A stretch of 15,554 nt of DNA from CAZYMF01 sp964648215 (GTDB taxonomy: Bacteria; Desulfobacterota; Binatia; HRBIN30; JACQVA1): contig CAZYMF010000112.1 in NCBI GenBank assembly GCA_964648215.1, positions 1 through 15,554 of the forward strand, in the 5' to 3' direction. The position numbers and the translations under genes were made by a program. Below the pieces are notes generated by a model. The model made no database searches and was not told the origin of the DNA. It saw only the letters and a list, made by a program, of their open reading frames with translations. This document shows positions 1 to 7,152 of the stretch, one piece after another. Position 1 is the stretch's first letter, and every line of letters begins with the position of its first letter.

Positions 1-413
1 ACGCACTCGGGGCATGTGGCGAGGTCGGCGGGGATCGAGACGACGGCAGGTGCGGCCGTCTCGCTGGCGACGATGCGAAAGTCCGCAACCGCCTCCGCGG
101 CGATTGCCTCCCAGCGCAAGGCGCGAATCGCGGCGGCAGGGGGAGGAGCCGCCGCGAGCAACTGGATGAAATCTTCGAGCGAGGTCGGCGCGCCAAAGGC
201 TTCGATGGTCACGCCGCCGGCGTCGTTGCGGACGCGACCGGCGATGCCGCCCTCGCGGGCAAGCCGATAGACCCAGGGGCGAAAGCCCACACCCTGGACG
301 ACGCCGCGGATCTCGATGCGGCGTCCTTCGACTATGGACGGTACGGCCGGTGGGGGCTGCGTACCGGACCAGTCAGCATCAGAGTCGCTACACCGCGACG
401 GCGCGAGCCGCAT
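1..413 (-). CDS. hypF: Carbamoyltransferase HypF, N-terminal part (gene runs off the left edge)
   Basis: HypF makes the thiocarboxamide that becomes the cyanide ligands of the [NiFe]-hydrogenase active site; it acts in the cytoplasm with HypE. Only about 137 residues are present. They cover the N-terminal acylphosphatase domain, with its signature GVVQGVGFRPW (catalytic Arg) and VRNDAGGV (catalytic Asn), and end in CPEC, the first pair of Cys of the zinc-finger region that follows in this family. The ATG at 413 is my choice because the next stretch of the frame has no ATG, GTG or TTG before the acylphosphatase motif. It puts the start inside the preceding protease gene, a 26-base overlap typical of translationally coupled hyp operons. 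About 30 low-complexity residues precede the domain, so the true start could be a non-standard one further in. The family assignment is secure; the start is not. Confidence 0.9.
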   Translation of the reverse strand, partial: MRLAPSRCSDSDADWSGTQPPPAVPSIVEGRRIEIRGVVQGVGFRPWVYRLAREGGIAGRVRNDAGGVTIEAFGAPTSLEDFIQLLAAAPPPAAAIRALRWEAIAAEAVADFRIVASETAAPAVVSIPADLATCPEC

Positions 414-933
414 CGCGAGCGCCCCGACCCAAAGGCACGTCCGCATGCGCTTTGGGAGCGAGCTCGTAGCCGAGCAGACGGGCCTCGAGGACGACGCGCT
501 TGATCAGTCCCGGTAGGCCGGCCTCGACGACGGACGAGCGATCGAGGCCGGACTGAACGGTCTTGGGGACCAGACCGAGAAGAATCAGCGGATCGGGCAA
601 CGAGCCCCCGGCTACCAGCTCGGTGTCGTCCAGCCTCCGAGGAGCGAGCCGGTCGAGAATGGTTGCGGCCACTTCCCCCCCTTGGAGACGAAAGAATGCT
701 CCCGGCGGTGAGTCGACCCGAACGGCGTCGACGACGATCGCGCGCCGCGCCGAGGCCAGAAACGACGGGGTGGCACTGCCAAGAGCCTGCGCATCGACCA
801 CGGTGACCCCCTCCGGGATCGTGTAACCGGCGGCCAGCGCGCGAACAACGGCGCAGCCGAGACTGTCGTCGCCGCAGAGATCATTCCCCAGACCGAGGAT
901 CACCAGAGAGCAGGACTCGTTGCCGGGCATCAT
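388..933 (-). CDS. [NiFe]-hydrogenase maturation protease (HybD/HyaD family), divergent active site
   Basis: Members of this family clip the C-terminal tail of the hydrogenase large subunit after nickel insertion. The 181-residue protein has the fold's landmarks: VILGLGNDLCGDDSLG near the N terminus, a VVDA strand, IVVDAV followed by PGAFFRL, and LILLGLVP before the final helix. The start at 933 is chosen for an AAGGA box five bases upstream; a second ATG follows directly, and the frame stays open to 996 without good signals. Oddities: by eye alignment to E. coli HybD, the Glu nickel ligand is Asp, the second ligand Asp is kept (IVVDAV), and the region that should hold the His ligand (LAPRRLDDTELVAGG) has no His at all. 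The gene overlaps hypF, supporting a hydrogenase role. The subtype, and whether it is still a protease, are open. Confidence 0.85.
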   Translation of the reverse strand: MMPGNESCSLVILGLGNDLCGDDSLGCAVVRALAAGYTIPEGVTVVDAQALGSATPSFLASARRAIVVDAVRVDSPPGAFFRLQGGEVAATILDRLAPRRLDDTELVAGGSLPDPLILLGLVPKTVQSGLDRSSVVEAGLPGLIKRVVLEARLLGYELAPKAHADVPLGRGARDAARAVAV

Positions 934-1284
934 ACATTCCTTTCTGGAACCACGAGCGATCAAATCGGAGAGCGAGTCGTGCACATTGGATACCAAGCGA
1001 GGTTCCTTCGTAGCTCCCGTCGGAAGGAGGGGGCATTCTCGGATCGGAATCGCTGGGCCGAGTAAATTCCCAGACTTGGGATGGGTTCGTTAGGAGCCAA
1101 CTCGGTGGTCTCGAACACCGCAAGGAAGCCCGAGAGCCGGAAAGCCTGTCGGCAGAAGGAAAACGCGGGGCCGCCCGCCGACGGCGCTCGCCGGGCGCGC
1201 CACGGCGATTGCGGTGGACCACGGTGGCGCGGGATCTGCTTCGGTCAGGGCTTGGTCCGGTGCCGTCGCCGCCAGAGGAAAGCG
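934..1284. other. Divergent intergenic region between the hydrogenase-maturation genes and the unknown gene at 1285
   Basis: About 350 bases separate two divergently transcribed genes, so promoters for both should lie here. I see no convincing -35/-10 pair and no sigma-54 box. A small inverted repeat is visible: CTGGG at 1053-1057 and CCCAG at 1069-1073, with a second TGGG at 1077-1080, around an AT-richer stretch (AGTAAATT) that stands out in this GC-rich DNA. It could be an operator or part of a promoter. The frames that cross the region have the Arg/Pro-rich composition of non-coding GC-rich sequence, so I call no gene here. Confidence 0.4.
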
Positions 1285-2700
1285 ATGAGCAAGAGCGTGG
1301 GGCCGCGCAGCTCGCGGTCGGAGATGGCCAACCATTCGCTGGGCGCAGATCACCACCTGTCGACGCTGCACGCGCTCGTCTCTCTCAGCAACGCCGATCC
1401 GTCGTTCGCCGACCACTACCTCTCCCGTGCCGAGGCCCTGCTGGCCTCCTCCTGCTCTCGCGACCGCTATTGGGCTCTCAAGACGCAACAGAGCCGCCTG
1501 CGGGAGATCACCACCGAGCTGCGGCGGACGGTCACACGCGGCGATTGGACCCGGGTGGCTTCTCTGGCTCGTGAGGGCGAGGAAATCCGCGCGCGCCTGG
1601 CCGCCGAGAGCGAGATCCTGCTCATCGCCGACGCCGTTTACGGGCCGCGCGCGCGGCACTTCAGCGCCGTGTCGCTGGGCCTCAGCGGCGTGGTCGCGCA
1701 ACCCGATTCCATCCTGATCCGGTCGCGCGACGACATCCTGGCGCGCTTGCAGCGCCTGGGCACGGACGATGCGGCCTGGGCGCCATTCTACCGCGCCCGC
1801 GCCGCCCATTTCGGCGGCGTGCACGTGGCAGGCAACGGCGGATCGCGGCCGGCTCTGGACGATCGCGAGTTGCGCCAGCGCATCCTCGACGCGGTCGACA
1901 GAGGCGAATTCACGCGAATCATGAGCCTCGTCGACTCCGTCGGTGGTCACCACTCGCCGTCGGGAGACGGATCGAGGCAAGACCTTGCGGAGTCGGACGC
2001 GACACCGGAGTTGACCGGGGGGTTTCCAGGGGCGGCCGTCGCCGAGGCCGAGCGGCTCGGTCTCGAGGTGGCAACGCTGGCGGCCGCGCAGCAGCTCGAG
2101 CACTACGTCCATGCCGCCGCGCCGTCCGGCCCCGAGCCGGGAGACGGGGCTACCTGCACCTGTGGGCGAGAGTGTCCCGCGGCGATGCGGGCCGGTCTGC
2201 GCCACAACCTCGACCTCCTCATCGGCCATGCCTTCATCAACTCGGCCGGCAGCCGTTATCTGCCCACTTTCCAAGCCGAGACACTGCTGATCGAAACCTT
2301 TCCGGAGTCCGAACCCGATGCTCGCACCGCTCTGGTGGCCGAGCTGGGCCTGTCGCACCGACGGGGGCTTCCCAGGCTGGCCATCGAAGACGCGCTCCTG
2401 ACCCGCGGCCCGACCATCTGCTCCAACCTCGGTCTCGATCCGACCGACTTCGCCCTCGTCTGCGTTCCCTTCGACGCCTACCTGCGCCTGGCCCCCCACC
2501 GCGGCTGGGGGCAGCAAGAGCTGTGGACCCACATGGACGGCTATCAGGTGACGCGGAATCTGGACCTCTGGGCGCTCGTCGGCGGCAACGCCCGTTTCGG
2601 CGGCTCTCACGACCTGTCGAGCGTTGCCCGCCGCTACGACTCGGATCACCTCACCGTACGGCTGGCCGTCGTGCGCCGAGATCGCCTCCTGGTTCGCTAG
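1285..2700 (+). CDS. Conserved-looking soluble protein of unknown function with a CxCxxxC motif
   Basis: I do not recognise this 471-residue protein. It has no signal peptide or membrane segment and is probably cytoplasmic. The N-terminal half is helical and charged and seems to hold an internal repeat: LRRTVTRGDWTRVASLA (about 79-95) resembles LRQRILDAVDRGEFTRIMSL (about 196-215). A Cys cluster, CTCGREC at 291-297, is followed by the more hydrophobic, conserved-looking part (HAFINSAG, ICSNLGLDPTDF, VCVPFDAYLR, LWTHMDGYQV). The cluster could hold zinc or an Fe-S centre, but this is not shown. ATG 1285 is chosen for the AGAGGA box just upstream; the frame is open back to 1081, but that part reads like non-coding sequence, and ATG 1324 is an alternative. 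A 519-codon frame on the opposite strand is its shadow. It is the only rightward gene here and is divergent from the hydrogenase-maturation genes. Confidence 0.8.
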   Translation: MSKSVGPRSSRSEMANHSLGADHHLSTLHALVSLSNADPSFADHYLSRAEALLASSCSRDRYWALKTQQSRLREITTELRRTVTRGDWTRVASLAREGEEIRARLAAESEILLIADAVYGPRARHFSAVSLGLSGVVAQPDSILIRSRDDILARLQRLGTDDAAWAPFYRARAAHFGGVHVAGNGGSRPALDDRELRQRILDAVDRGEFTRIMSLVDSVGGHHSPSGDGSRQDLAESDATPELTGGFPGAAVAEAERLGLEVATLAAAQQLEHYVHAAAPSGPEPGDGATCTCGRECPAAMRAGLRHNLDLLIGHAFINSAGSRYLPTFQAETLLIETFPESEPDARTALVAELGLSHRRGLPRLAIEDALLTRGPTICSNLGLDPTDFALVCVPFDAYLRLAPHRGWGQQELWTHMDGYQVTRNLDLWALVGGNARFGGSHDLSSVARRYDSDHLTVRLAVVRRDRLLVR

Positions 2701-2732
2701 GCCATGTGCCGCCCAGGGAGGTGAGACCAGGA

Positions 2733-2745
2733 GCCGCGCAGCGGC
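2733..2745. terminator. Small stem-loop between convergent genes
   Basis: The 48 bases between the two convergent stop codons contain GCCGC, loop GCA, GCGGC, a perfect five-base stem readable from either strand. No T-run follows on either side, so termination activity is uncertain. It is the only structure I see in this gap. Confidence 0.3.
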
Positions 2746-2748
2746 CGG

Positions 2749-3207
2749 CTACTCCGACTTCTGTTCGGGCTTCGCCGCGCCGGCGCCGCCGCCCTGTTGC
2801 ATCTTCATCATCGGGCAGTCTGCCGGGCAGTCGGCCATCGCCCGCTTCATCTTGCCTTGCATCGTCGCCATCTTCTCGTGCCGGGCTTGTCGCTGCGCCA
2901 CCATTTCGCTGACCACGGCGGCAATCGCGTCGACCTTCTGCGGCCCGCTGGCGGCGTTCATCTTCGCCACCAGGTCGTTCAGCTTGGCGTCCGCGCTGGC
3001 CTGCTCGGCGCGCATCGACTGGCGCATGGCCATCATCTCCTGGCAGGCCGGCGGCATCCCCGCCGCTTTCCCCTGCCCCATCTTCATCCCCGGCATCATC
3101 TGGTCTTTCGGCTGCTCTTGCGCCCAAGCCGAGGACGGGGACGAGACCGGGGCGGTCCCCACGAGAGCCAGCGCGATTCCCGCCAACACGATCGTCTGCA
3201 CCTTCAT
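2749..3207 (-). CDS. Secreted Met-rich small protein, possible periplasmic metal binder
   Basis: The 152-residue product begins with a clear Sec signal peptide (MKVQTIVLAGIALALVG, likely cut after AWA near residue 29). The mature part opens with a Met-rich segment (MMPGMKMGQGKAAGM), continues as a charged helical stretch of about 80 residues rich in Met, Gln and Ala, and ends with DCPADCPMMKMQQ and a Gly/Ala tail. Closely spaced Met with Cys-x3-Cys would suit Cu(I) or a similar soft metal, and the helical core recalls small periplasmic metal or stress proteins of the CpxP/Spy type, but I cannot place it in a named family. The start has a perfect AGGAGG box six bases upstream. It lies 61 bases after a membrane-anchored cytochrome c and is likely co-transcribed with it. 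Confidence 0.8.
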   Translation of the reverse strand: MKVQTIVLAGIALALVGTAPVSSPSSAWAQEQPKDQMMPGMKMGQGKAAGMPPACQEMMAMRQSMRAEQASADAKLNDLVAKMNAASGPQKVDAIAAVVSEMVAQRQARHEKMATMQGKMKRAMADCPADCPMMKMQQGGGAGAAKPEQKSE

Positions 3208-3268
3208 CAGAACCTCCTGTTGATCCAGATCTCCTGCTGCAACTGTGCAATGCCAAGATTTGAGAAGC

Positions 3269-3802
3269 TCATTGATCGCCGTGGTGCTCTCCCTCCGCCG
3301 TGGCGGACTGGAGCTCCGCCTTTTCGCCCGGGGTGAGCTGCGGCAGGTGACGCACGAAGGCGACGATCCTCCAGATCTCCTGGTCGGTGTGGGTCGGTCC
3401 AAAGCCCGGCATGCCGGTCATGCGCACGCCGTTCTTGATCGTCCAGAATAGCTCCCCATCGGTCATCTCCTGGGAATCCTTCTTCCACAGCTCCGGAGCG
3501 TCCGGGTGCAGGCCCTTGGCCAGCTCGGCGGGATCGACTCCCGGGCCGCCGTGACAGGCGACGCAGTTCTCGCGGTAGTGATCCATGCCGACGGCGATGT
3601 CCTTGGGATTGGCGGCGAAGGGATCCTGCGCCGTTGGCGCGGTACGCTCCAACCAGCCGTCGAAGGCGAGCTCGCCGACCGTCGTCTCGACGAAGCCCGG
3701 CTTGGGCAGGGCCGACATATCCACCAGTCCGAGCCACAGGGCGAGCAGCGGCCCGACGATGCAGGCGAGGACTCCGAGGAGAAAGCCGACGAGAACGCGC
3801 AT
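3269..3802 (-). CDS. Membrane-anchored mono-haem cytochrome c
   Basis: This 177-residue protein has an uncleaved-looking N-terminal membrane helix (about 3-27) and a periplasmic class I cytochrome c domain. The haem site is CVACHGGPG at 80-84, with DHYRENC before it; the likely distal ligand is a Met in RMTGMPGFGP, followed by EIWRIVAFVRHLP, the usual C-terminal helix. It would carry electrons at the membrane surface between the quinone-oxidising complex encoded upstream and another acceptor or donor. I prefer ATG 3802 because the AAGGAG box lies six bases before it; ATG 3808 directly abuts that box. The frame is open to about 4042 but without signals or plausible protein composition. A 322-base gap separates it from the penta-haem gene, so it may have its own promoter. 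Confidence 0.88.
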   Translation of the reverse strand: MRVLVGFLLGVLACIVGPLLALWLGLVDMSALPKPGFVETTVGELAFDGWLERTAPTAQDPFAANPKDIAVGMDHYRENCVACHGGPGVDPAELAKGLHPDAPELWKKDSQEMTDGELFWTIKNGVRMTGMPGFGPTHTDQEIWRIVAFVRHLPQLTPGEKAELQSATAEGEHHGDQ

Positions 3803-4124
3803 CTTCATCTCCTTTCCGACTGATGGAGCGGGACGGGGCAGCAAGACCCCACCGTCCCTCCGAATTATGACCGAGCCGCGGGTGCGAGGGGAAGCCCACC
3901 ACGCCAGTTTCTCCGCCACCGCCACCGCCGCCTTGCGGTCCCGGATCGGCGGATTGGTGATGCAGGGCGACGGCCGGGGCGGGGAAAAGCGGTCAGGCCG
4001 GAACGCGAGCGACGACGGCTCTCCGCTCGGCGACAGTGCCATCAGCCGCGGGAAGTCCTCGGTACGGCGGCGATGGGCTCACGAGCCCGCGGCCTGTGCG
4101 CACAAGGCCGCGGCCCGCTCCCGC
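3803..4124 (-). other. Intergenic region upstream of the cytochrome c gene
   Basis: No gene is supported in these 322 bases; the open frames across them are Pro/Arg-rich. The region holds a strong stem-loop just after the penta-haem gene (described separately), a short perfect palindrome GGGCTC-AC-GAGCCC at 4075-4088, an isolated TGGCAC (leftward, about 4035-4040) that lacks a matching -12 half, and a leftward CATAAT at 3864-3869 that resembles a -10 box but has no good -35 partner. These suggest a transcription break and a possible fresh start for the 3802 gene, but none is strong. Confidence 0.4.
4087..4113 (-). terminator. Strong GC-rich stem-loop after the penta-haem cytochrome gene
   Basis: Arms CCGCGGCC and GGCCGCGG enclose the perfect palindrome TGTGCGCACA, giving a stem of about 12 pairs with one bulged base. 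It begins 12 bases after the stop codon of the last gene of the operon. No T-run follows, so it may stop transcription inefficiently or protect the 3' end of the message instead. Confidence 0.55.
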
Positions 4125-5333
4125 TCAGCTGGGGAACTCTTTCATGTAGGCGATCAGCGCCTTGATCTCCTGGTCGTTCAAGTTCTGGTCGGGCATGATG
4201 ATGTCGCCGAACTCGTGGGTCCAGGTCTGCAGCTTCTCGTCCTTGGCGACAACGGCGGCAGGGTCCTTCAACCACCTGGCCAGCCACCGATCGTCGCGGC
4301 GCTGCGTGACTCCCGCGAGATCCGGACCGATCAGCGCGCCGCCGCCGACGCGATGGCAGGTATTGCAGCCGCGGTTCTCGAACACGTAGCGCCCCTGCTG
4401 GGCCGGCGCGCCGGTCGCCGGCGGTGGTGCCGGCACCTGGCGAACCACCGGCTGGATCGCCGGCGGCCGCTTGCGCGCGGCGGGAACGTACTGCGGCGGG
4501 AAGCTGATCCGCCGCCAGCTCAGCATGAGCAGGGCGAGCGCCTTGGCCTGCTCCTCGTTGAGACGATAGTTCGGCATGCCGCTCCGCTTGACGACCTTCT
4601 GCGGACTCTCGAAATGCTGGATCTGCCAGTTCAACGCCGTCTTCTCGCCCGTCACCGTCGCGAAGGGGAGCAGCTCGGGATTGTTGTCGCCGTCATAGGT
4701 CAGATCCGACGAGCCCAGGCCTCCGCCCCCCTCGAGGCCGTGACACGACACGCAGCGCTTCTTGGCAAAGATTGCCTTGCCCATGTTGATCAGATCCATT
4801 CCCGGCGTCATGTCGTCGGGCCGGTGGCAGGTGTTGCACTTGATCTCCATGAGCTGCGCCTGTGTGAGCCCATACTTCGCCGCCAGGGCAGTGCTCAGCA
4901 GCGGATCGTCCCAGTGCTTCACCAGGCCGTGCGCTCCCGCTTCATCGGTGGCGTAGCCCTGGCCGCCGTGGCAGGACGTGCAACCGAAGGTGGGAAACGG
5001 ATGCTTGGCCATGTACGGCAGCTTCGGGTGCGGTCGCCACAGCGGCGGCAGATCGGCGAGGGTGGAGATCGATCCGTCGTAGTTCACGTGGCAGCTGATG
5101 CAGCGGTCGACGCGATCGAGCGCCGGCAACCAGATCTGCTCGATGTTGTCGGGCACGGCGGCGGCAGCCGAGTAGGCACCGCGGCTGAGCAGATAGTGGC
5201 GAAACGCCTGCTGCTGGTGGTGCCATTCCGGAGTGTACTCTCGATACGCCACCACCAGCACGGCCAGCAGCGAGGCGACCGATGCGATCAGCAACGGCCA
5301 GAAATCACGATTGTCGCCGAATAGTTTGCGCAT
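4125..5333 (-). CDS. Membrane-anchored penta-haem cytochrome c, partner of the Rieske/cytochrome b complex
   Basis: The 402-residue protein starts with one membrane helix (about 12-30) and then has five CxxCH haem sites: CISCH at 78, CTSCH at 118, CNTCH at 166, CVSCH at 194 and CNTCH at 323. The first four are grouped in one domain. A Pro/Ala-rich linker (about 290-310) leads to a C-terminal mono-haem domain of the small cytochrome c type, ending in LNDQEIKALIAYMKEF. The gene starts 13 bases after the cytochrome b stop, so it most likely replaces cytochrome c1 or f as the electron acceptor from the Rieske centre. The split into a four-haem module and a one-haem module suggests a wire with a mobile or docking end. 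A strong stem-loop follows. The haem count is certain; its exact partner is inference. Confidence 0.9.
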   Translation of the reverse strand: MRKLFGDNRDFWPLLIASVASLLAVLVVAYREYTPEWHHQQQAFRHYLLSRGAYSAAAAVPDNIEQIWLPALDRVDRCISCHVNYDGSISTLADLPPLWRPHPKLPYMAKHPFPTFGCTSCHGGQGYATDEAGAHGLVKHWDDPLLSTALAAKYGLTQAQLMEIKCNTCHRPDDMTPGMDLINMGKAIFAKKRCVSCHGLEGGGGLGSSDLTYDGDNNPELLPFATVTGEKTALNWQIQHFESPQKVVKRSGMPNYRLNEEQAKALALLMLSWRRISFPPQYVPAARKRPPAIQPVVRQVPAPPPATGAPAQQGRYVFENRGCNTCHRVGGGALIGPDLAGVTQRRDDRWLARWLKDPAAVVAKDEKLQTWTHEFGDIIMPDQNLNDQEIKALIAYMKEFPS

Positions 5334-5346
5334 ACCACCGCCTCAT

Positions 5347-6651
5347 TCACAGCCGGGTCGGCAATTGCGGCCAGGCCTGCCACGGCCAGTACAGTTGCCA
5401 GTACGGCCCACGCATCAAGAGTCCGATCAGCACCAGGACGGCGATCGCGACCGCCACCAGAGCGAAGACCGTGTTCTGCATGCGGCGCTCGGGCGGAAAC
5501 CACTTGCCGATCGTGCGCAACGGGGTGCGATCGAGGAACGGCCACACCGCCGCCGCCGTAAGTAGGATTCCCGGGATGATGATTCCGCCCACGAGGCCGC
5601 CGCTGATCGTAATCTCTCCCATCCGTATGGTGGTGACGGCCAGCAGCTCCTGGAGCCACAGGAAGTACCAGGGCGCCTTGGCCGGGTTCGGTGTCAGGCT
5701 GGGATTGGCTGCCTCCTCGAGCGGCGCACCTGAAATCAGGCTGAGGACGATGGTCACGGTGAAGACGGCAAGGAAAACCAGGATCAAGCGGCGCAAGACG
5801 TGCGGGGACGAAGCGACGGTCGCTTCGTCGGCCTGCGGCCGGGCCGCCCGCGTCTCGAGACTCGTGCCCGGCGTCACTCCGAACAGAGAGTAGGTCTTCC
5901 CCTCCGCGGGAGACGTCCGGGCAGCCGCCGGCGGCAACGCGGCGGCCGGGTCCGTGACCGCCAGGCCGCCGTCTCGGCGCACCCGCCACATGTGGTAGGC
6001 GAACAGCACCAGGACGGCGCCGGGCAGCACGACGACGTGCAGGACATAGAACCGCACCAGCGCGCTCTGGCCGATCTGCGTGCCGCCGAGCAACACGAAA
6101 CGTATGCTCTCTCCGACGACGGGCACTTCCTTGGCGATGTTGGTTCCCACCGTAACTGCCCAGAAGGCCAACTGGTCCCACGGCAGGAGGTAGCCGGTGA
6201 AGGACAGCAGCAGCGTCAACAGCAGCAGCACCAGGCCCACCAACCAGTTCACCGCTCGCTGCGCCCGATACGCGCCGGTGAAGAAGACGCGCAGCATGTG
6301 CAGGAACACCACCAGCACCATCAGGTGCGCCGCCCAGCGATGCTGGTTGCGCAGCAGCCAGCCGAAGCCGACAACGTAGTCGATGTCCTTGATGCTCCAG
6401 TACGCCTTGTCCGTCGACGGGACGTAGAAGAACATCAGCAGGACCCCGGTGACGGTCAGGATCAGAAAAAGGAAAGCGGAGATCGCCCCCAGCCAGTAGC
6501 TATAGCGCCATCCGAAGCTCTCCTCGTCGACCTTGGCGGGGAACCAGTGCAGCCACAGGTTCTCGACGATCGCCGTGCTGGCCTCCCGTTCGCTCGCCGG
6601 ACTCCAGGTCCAGGTGAGCCAACGCCACAACCGTGTCAGTCGGATGCGCAT
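5347..6651 (-). CDS. Full-length cytochrome b of a Rieske/cytochrome b complex, b6-like haem spacing
   Basis: This is the quinol-oxidising, haem-bearing membrane subunit. The N-terminal half carries HRWAAHLMVLVVFLH, whose first and last His are 14 apart, and a second pair in LHVVVLPGAVLVLFAYH, 15 apart, which is the cytochrome b6 spacing rather than that of bc1. TGYLLPWDQ marks the quinol-site helix. The C-terminal half, resembling subunit IV, is fused in the same chain and includes NPAKAPWYFLWLQELL, GGIIIPG and PFLDRTPLR. The Qo-site PEWY motif reads APWY, so its Glu is absent. Rieske precedes and the penta-haem gene follows closely. I chose ATG 6651, which has a GAGAG stretch before it; ATG 6669 in the same frame is possible but lacks a ribosome site. 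Confidence 0.93.
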   Translation of the reverse strand: MRIRLTRLWRWLTWTWSPASEREASTAIVENLWLHWFPAKVDEESFGWRYSYWLGAISAFLFLILTVTGVLLMFFYVPSTDKAYWSIKDIDYVVGFGWLLRNQHRWAAHLMVLVVFLHMLRVFFTGAYRAQRAVNWLVGLVLLLLTLLLSFTGYLLPWDQLAFWAVTVGTNIAKEVPVVGESIRFVLLGGTQIGQSALVRFYVLHVVVLPGAVLVLFAYHMWRVRRDGGLAVTDPAAALPPAAARTSPAEGKTYSLFGVTPGTSLETRAARPQADEATVASSPHVLRRLILVFLAVFTVTIVLSLISGAPLEEAANPSLTPNPAKAPWYFLWLQELLAVTTIRMGEITISGGLVGGIIIPGILLTAAAVWPFLDRTPLRTIGKWFPPERRMQNTVFALVAVAIAVLVLIGLLMRGPYWQLYWPWQAWPQLPTRL

Positions 6652-6687
6652 GCTTCTCTCTTTCTCCATCGCTCGGCCGCAGCGCTG

Positions 6688-7152
6688 TCACACAACCGCA
6701 AAGCGGTACGTGGAGGGCACCGTCTTGGCCGAGTCCACCACCAGGAACCCGTCGCCCGACATGCTCAGCGGATACCAGGGCAGCGGGCGGGGCGCGGGCC
6801 CGGCGAAGCGCTTGCCGTTCGCCCGAAACTTGCTCCCGTGGCACGGGCAATCGAACTGTCTGCCCTCTCCGTTCCATTCCACGGTGCAGCCGAGATGCGT
6901 GCAGACCGCCGAGATCACGTGGAACTGGTTGCGCTCGCGAACCACGAACAGCTTGTGCTTGGGAACGAAGGTAACCCCTTCGGGGTACTGCGCCGGCTTG
7001 CCGAGCTTGAACTTCTTCGACGGCTCGTAGAGAACGCGCGGCACGAACGCGCGCACGACGCCTCCGAACTGCGTCGCGATCGCGGCCACGACGGACCACT
7101 GACCGATCCACTGCAAGAAACGGCGGCGCTCGGGTTTAGCGACTGGGCACAT
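6688..7152 (-). CDS. Rieske [2Fe-2S] protein
   Basis: The 154-residue protein has a twin-Arg type N terminus (RRRFLQW at about 9-15) and a single membrane helix (about 18-36), as expected for Rieske proteins exported folded by Tat but kept anchored. The cluster site is complete: CTHLGC at 84-89 and CPCHGS at 102-107, giving ligands C84, H86, C102 and H105 and the disulfide pair C89 and C104. It moves electrons from quinol at cytochrome b to the c-type haems. The ATG at 7152 has a GGAGG box seven bases upstream and overlaps the end of the flavoprotein gene by 17 bases, so the two are likely translated together. It is short and lacks extra domains. Confidence 0.95.
   Translation of the reverse strand: MCPVAKPERRRFLQWIGQWSVVAAIATQFGGVVRAFVPRVLYEPSKKFKLGKPAQYPEGVTFVPKHKLFVVRERNQFHVISAVCTHLGCTVEWNGEGRQFDCPCHGSKFRANGKRFAGPAPRPLPWYPLSMSGDGFLVVDSAKTVPSTYRFAVV

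Noticed and set aside
1081..1284. N-terminal extension of the unknown protein back to 1081
   Set aside because: The extra 68 residues are Arg/Gly-rich and resemble untranslated sequence; the start at 1285 has a ribosome site.
1090..2649. 519-codon leftward open frame opposite the 1285 gene
   Set aside because: It lacks a ribosome site and has the repetitive Arg/Gly/Val/Gln composition of an antisense shadow. The rightward frame has normal protein composition and a ribosome site.
4030..4042. TGGCAC as a sigma-54 promoter for the cytochrome c at 3802
   Set aside because: The -12 half reads CCGAG where TTGCW is expected, so only the -24 half fits.
3585..5324. 579-codon rightward open frame
   Set aside because: Antisense to the penta-haem cytochrome and neighbours. 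The opposite strand has five haem motifs and a good anchor, while this frame is Arg/His/Ala-rich without any domain. Other long rightward frames at 5800-7188, 7415-9349, 11809-13638 and 13884-15197 are shadows of the same kind in high-GC DNA.
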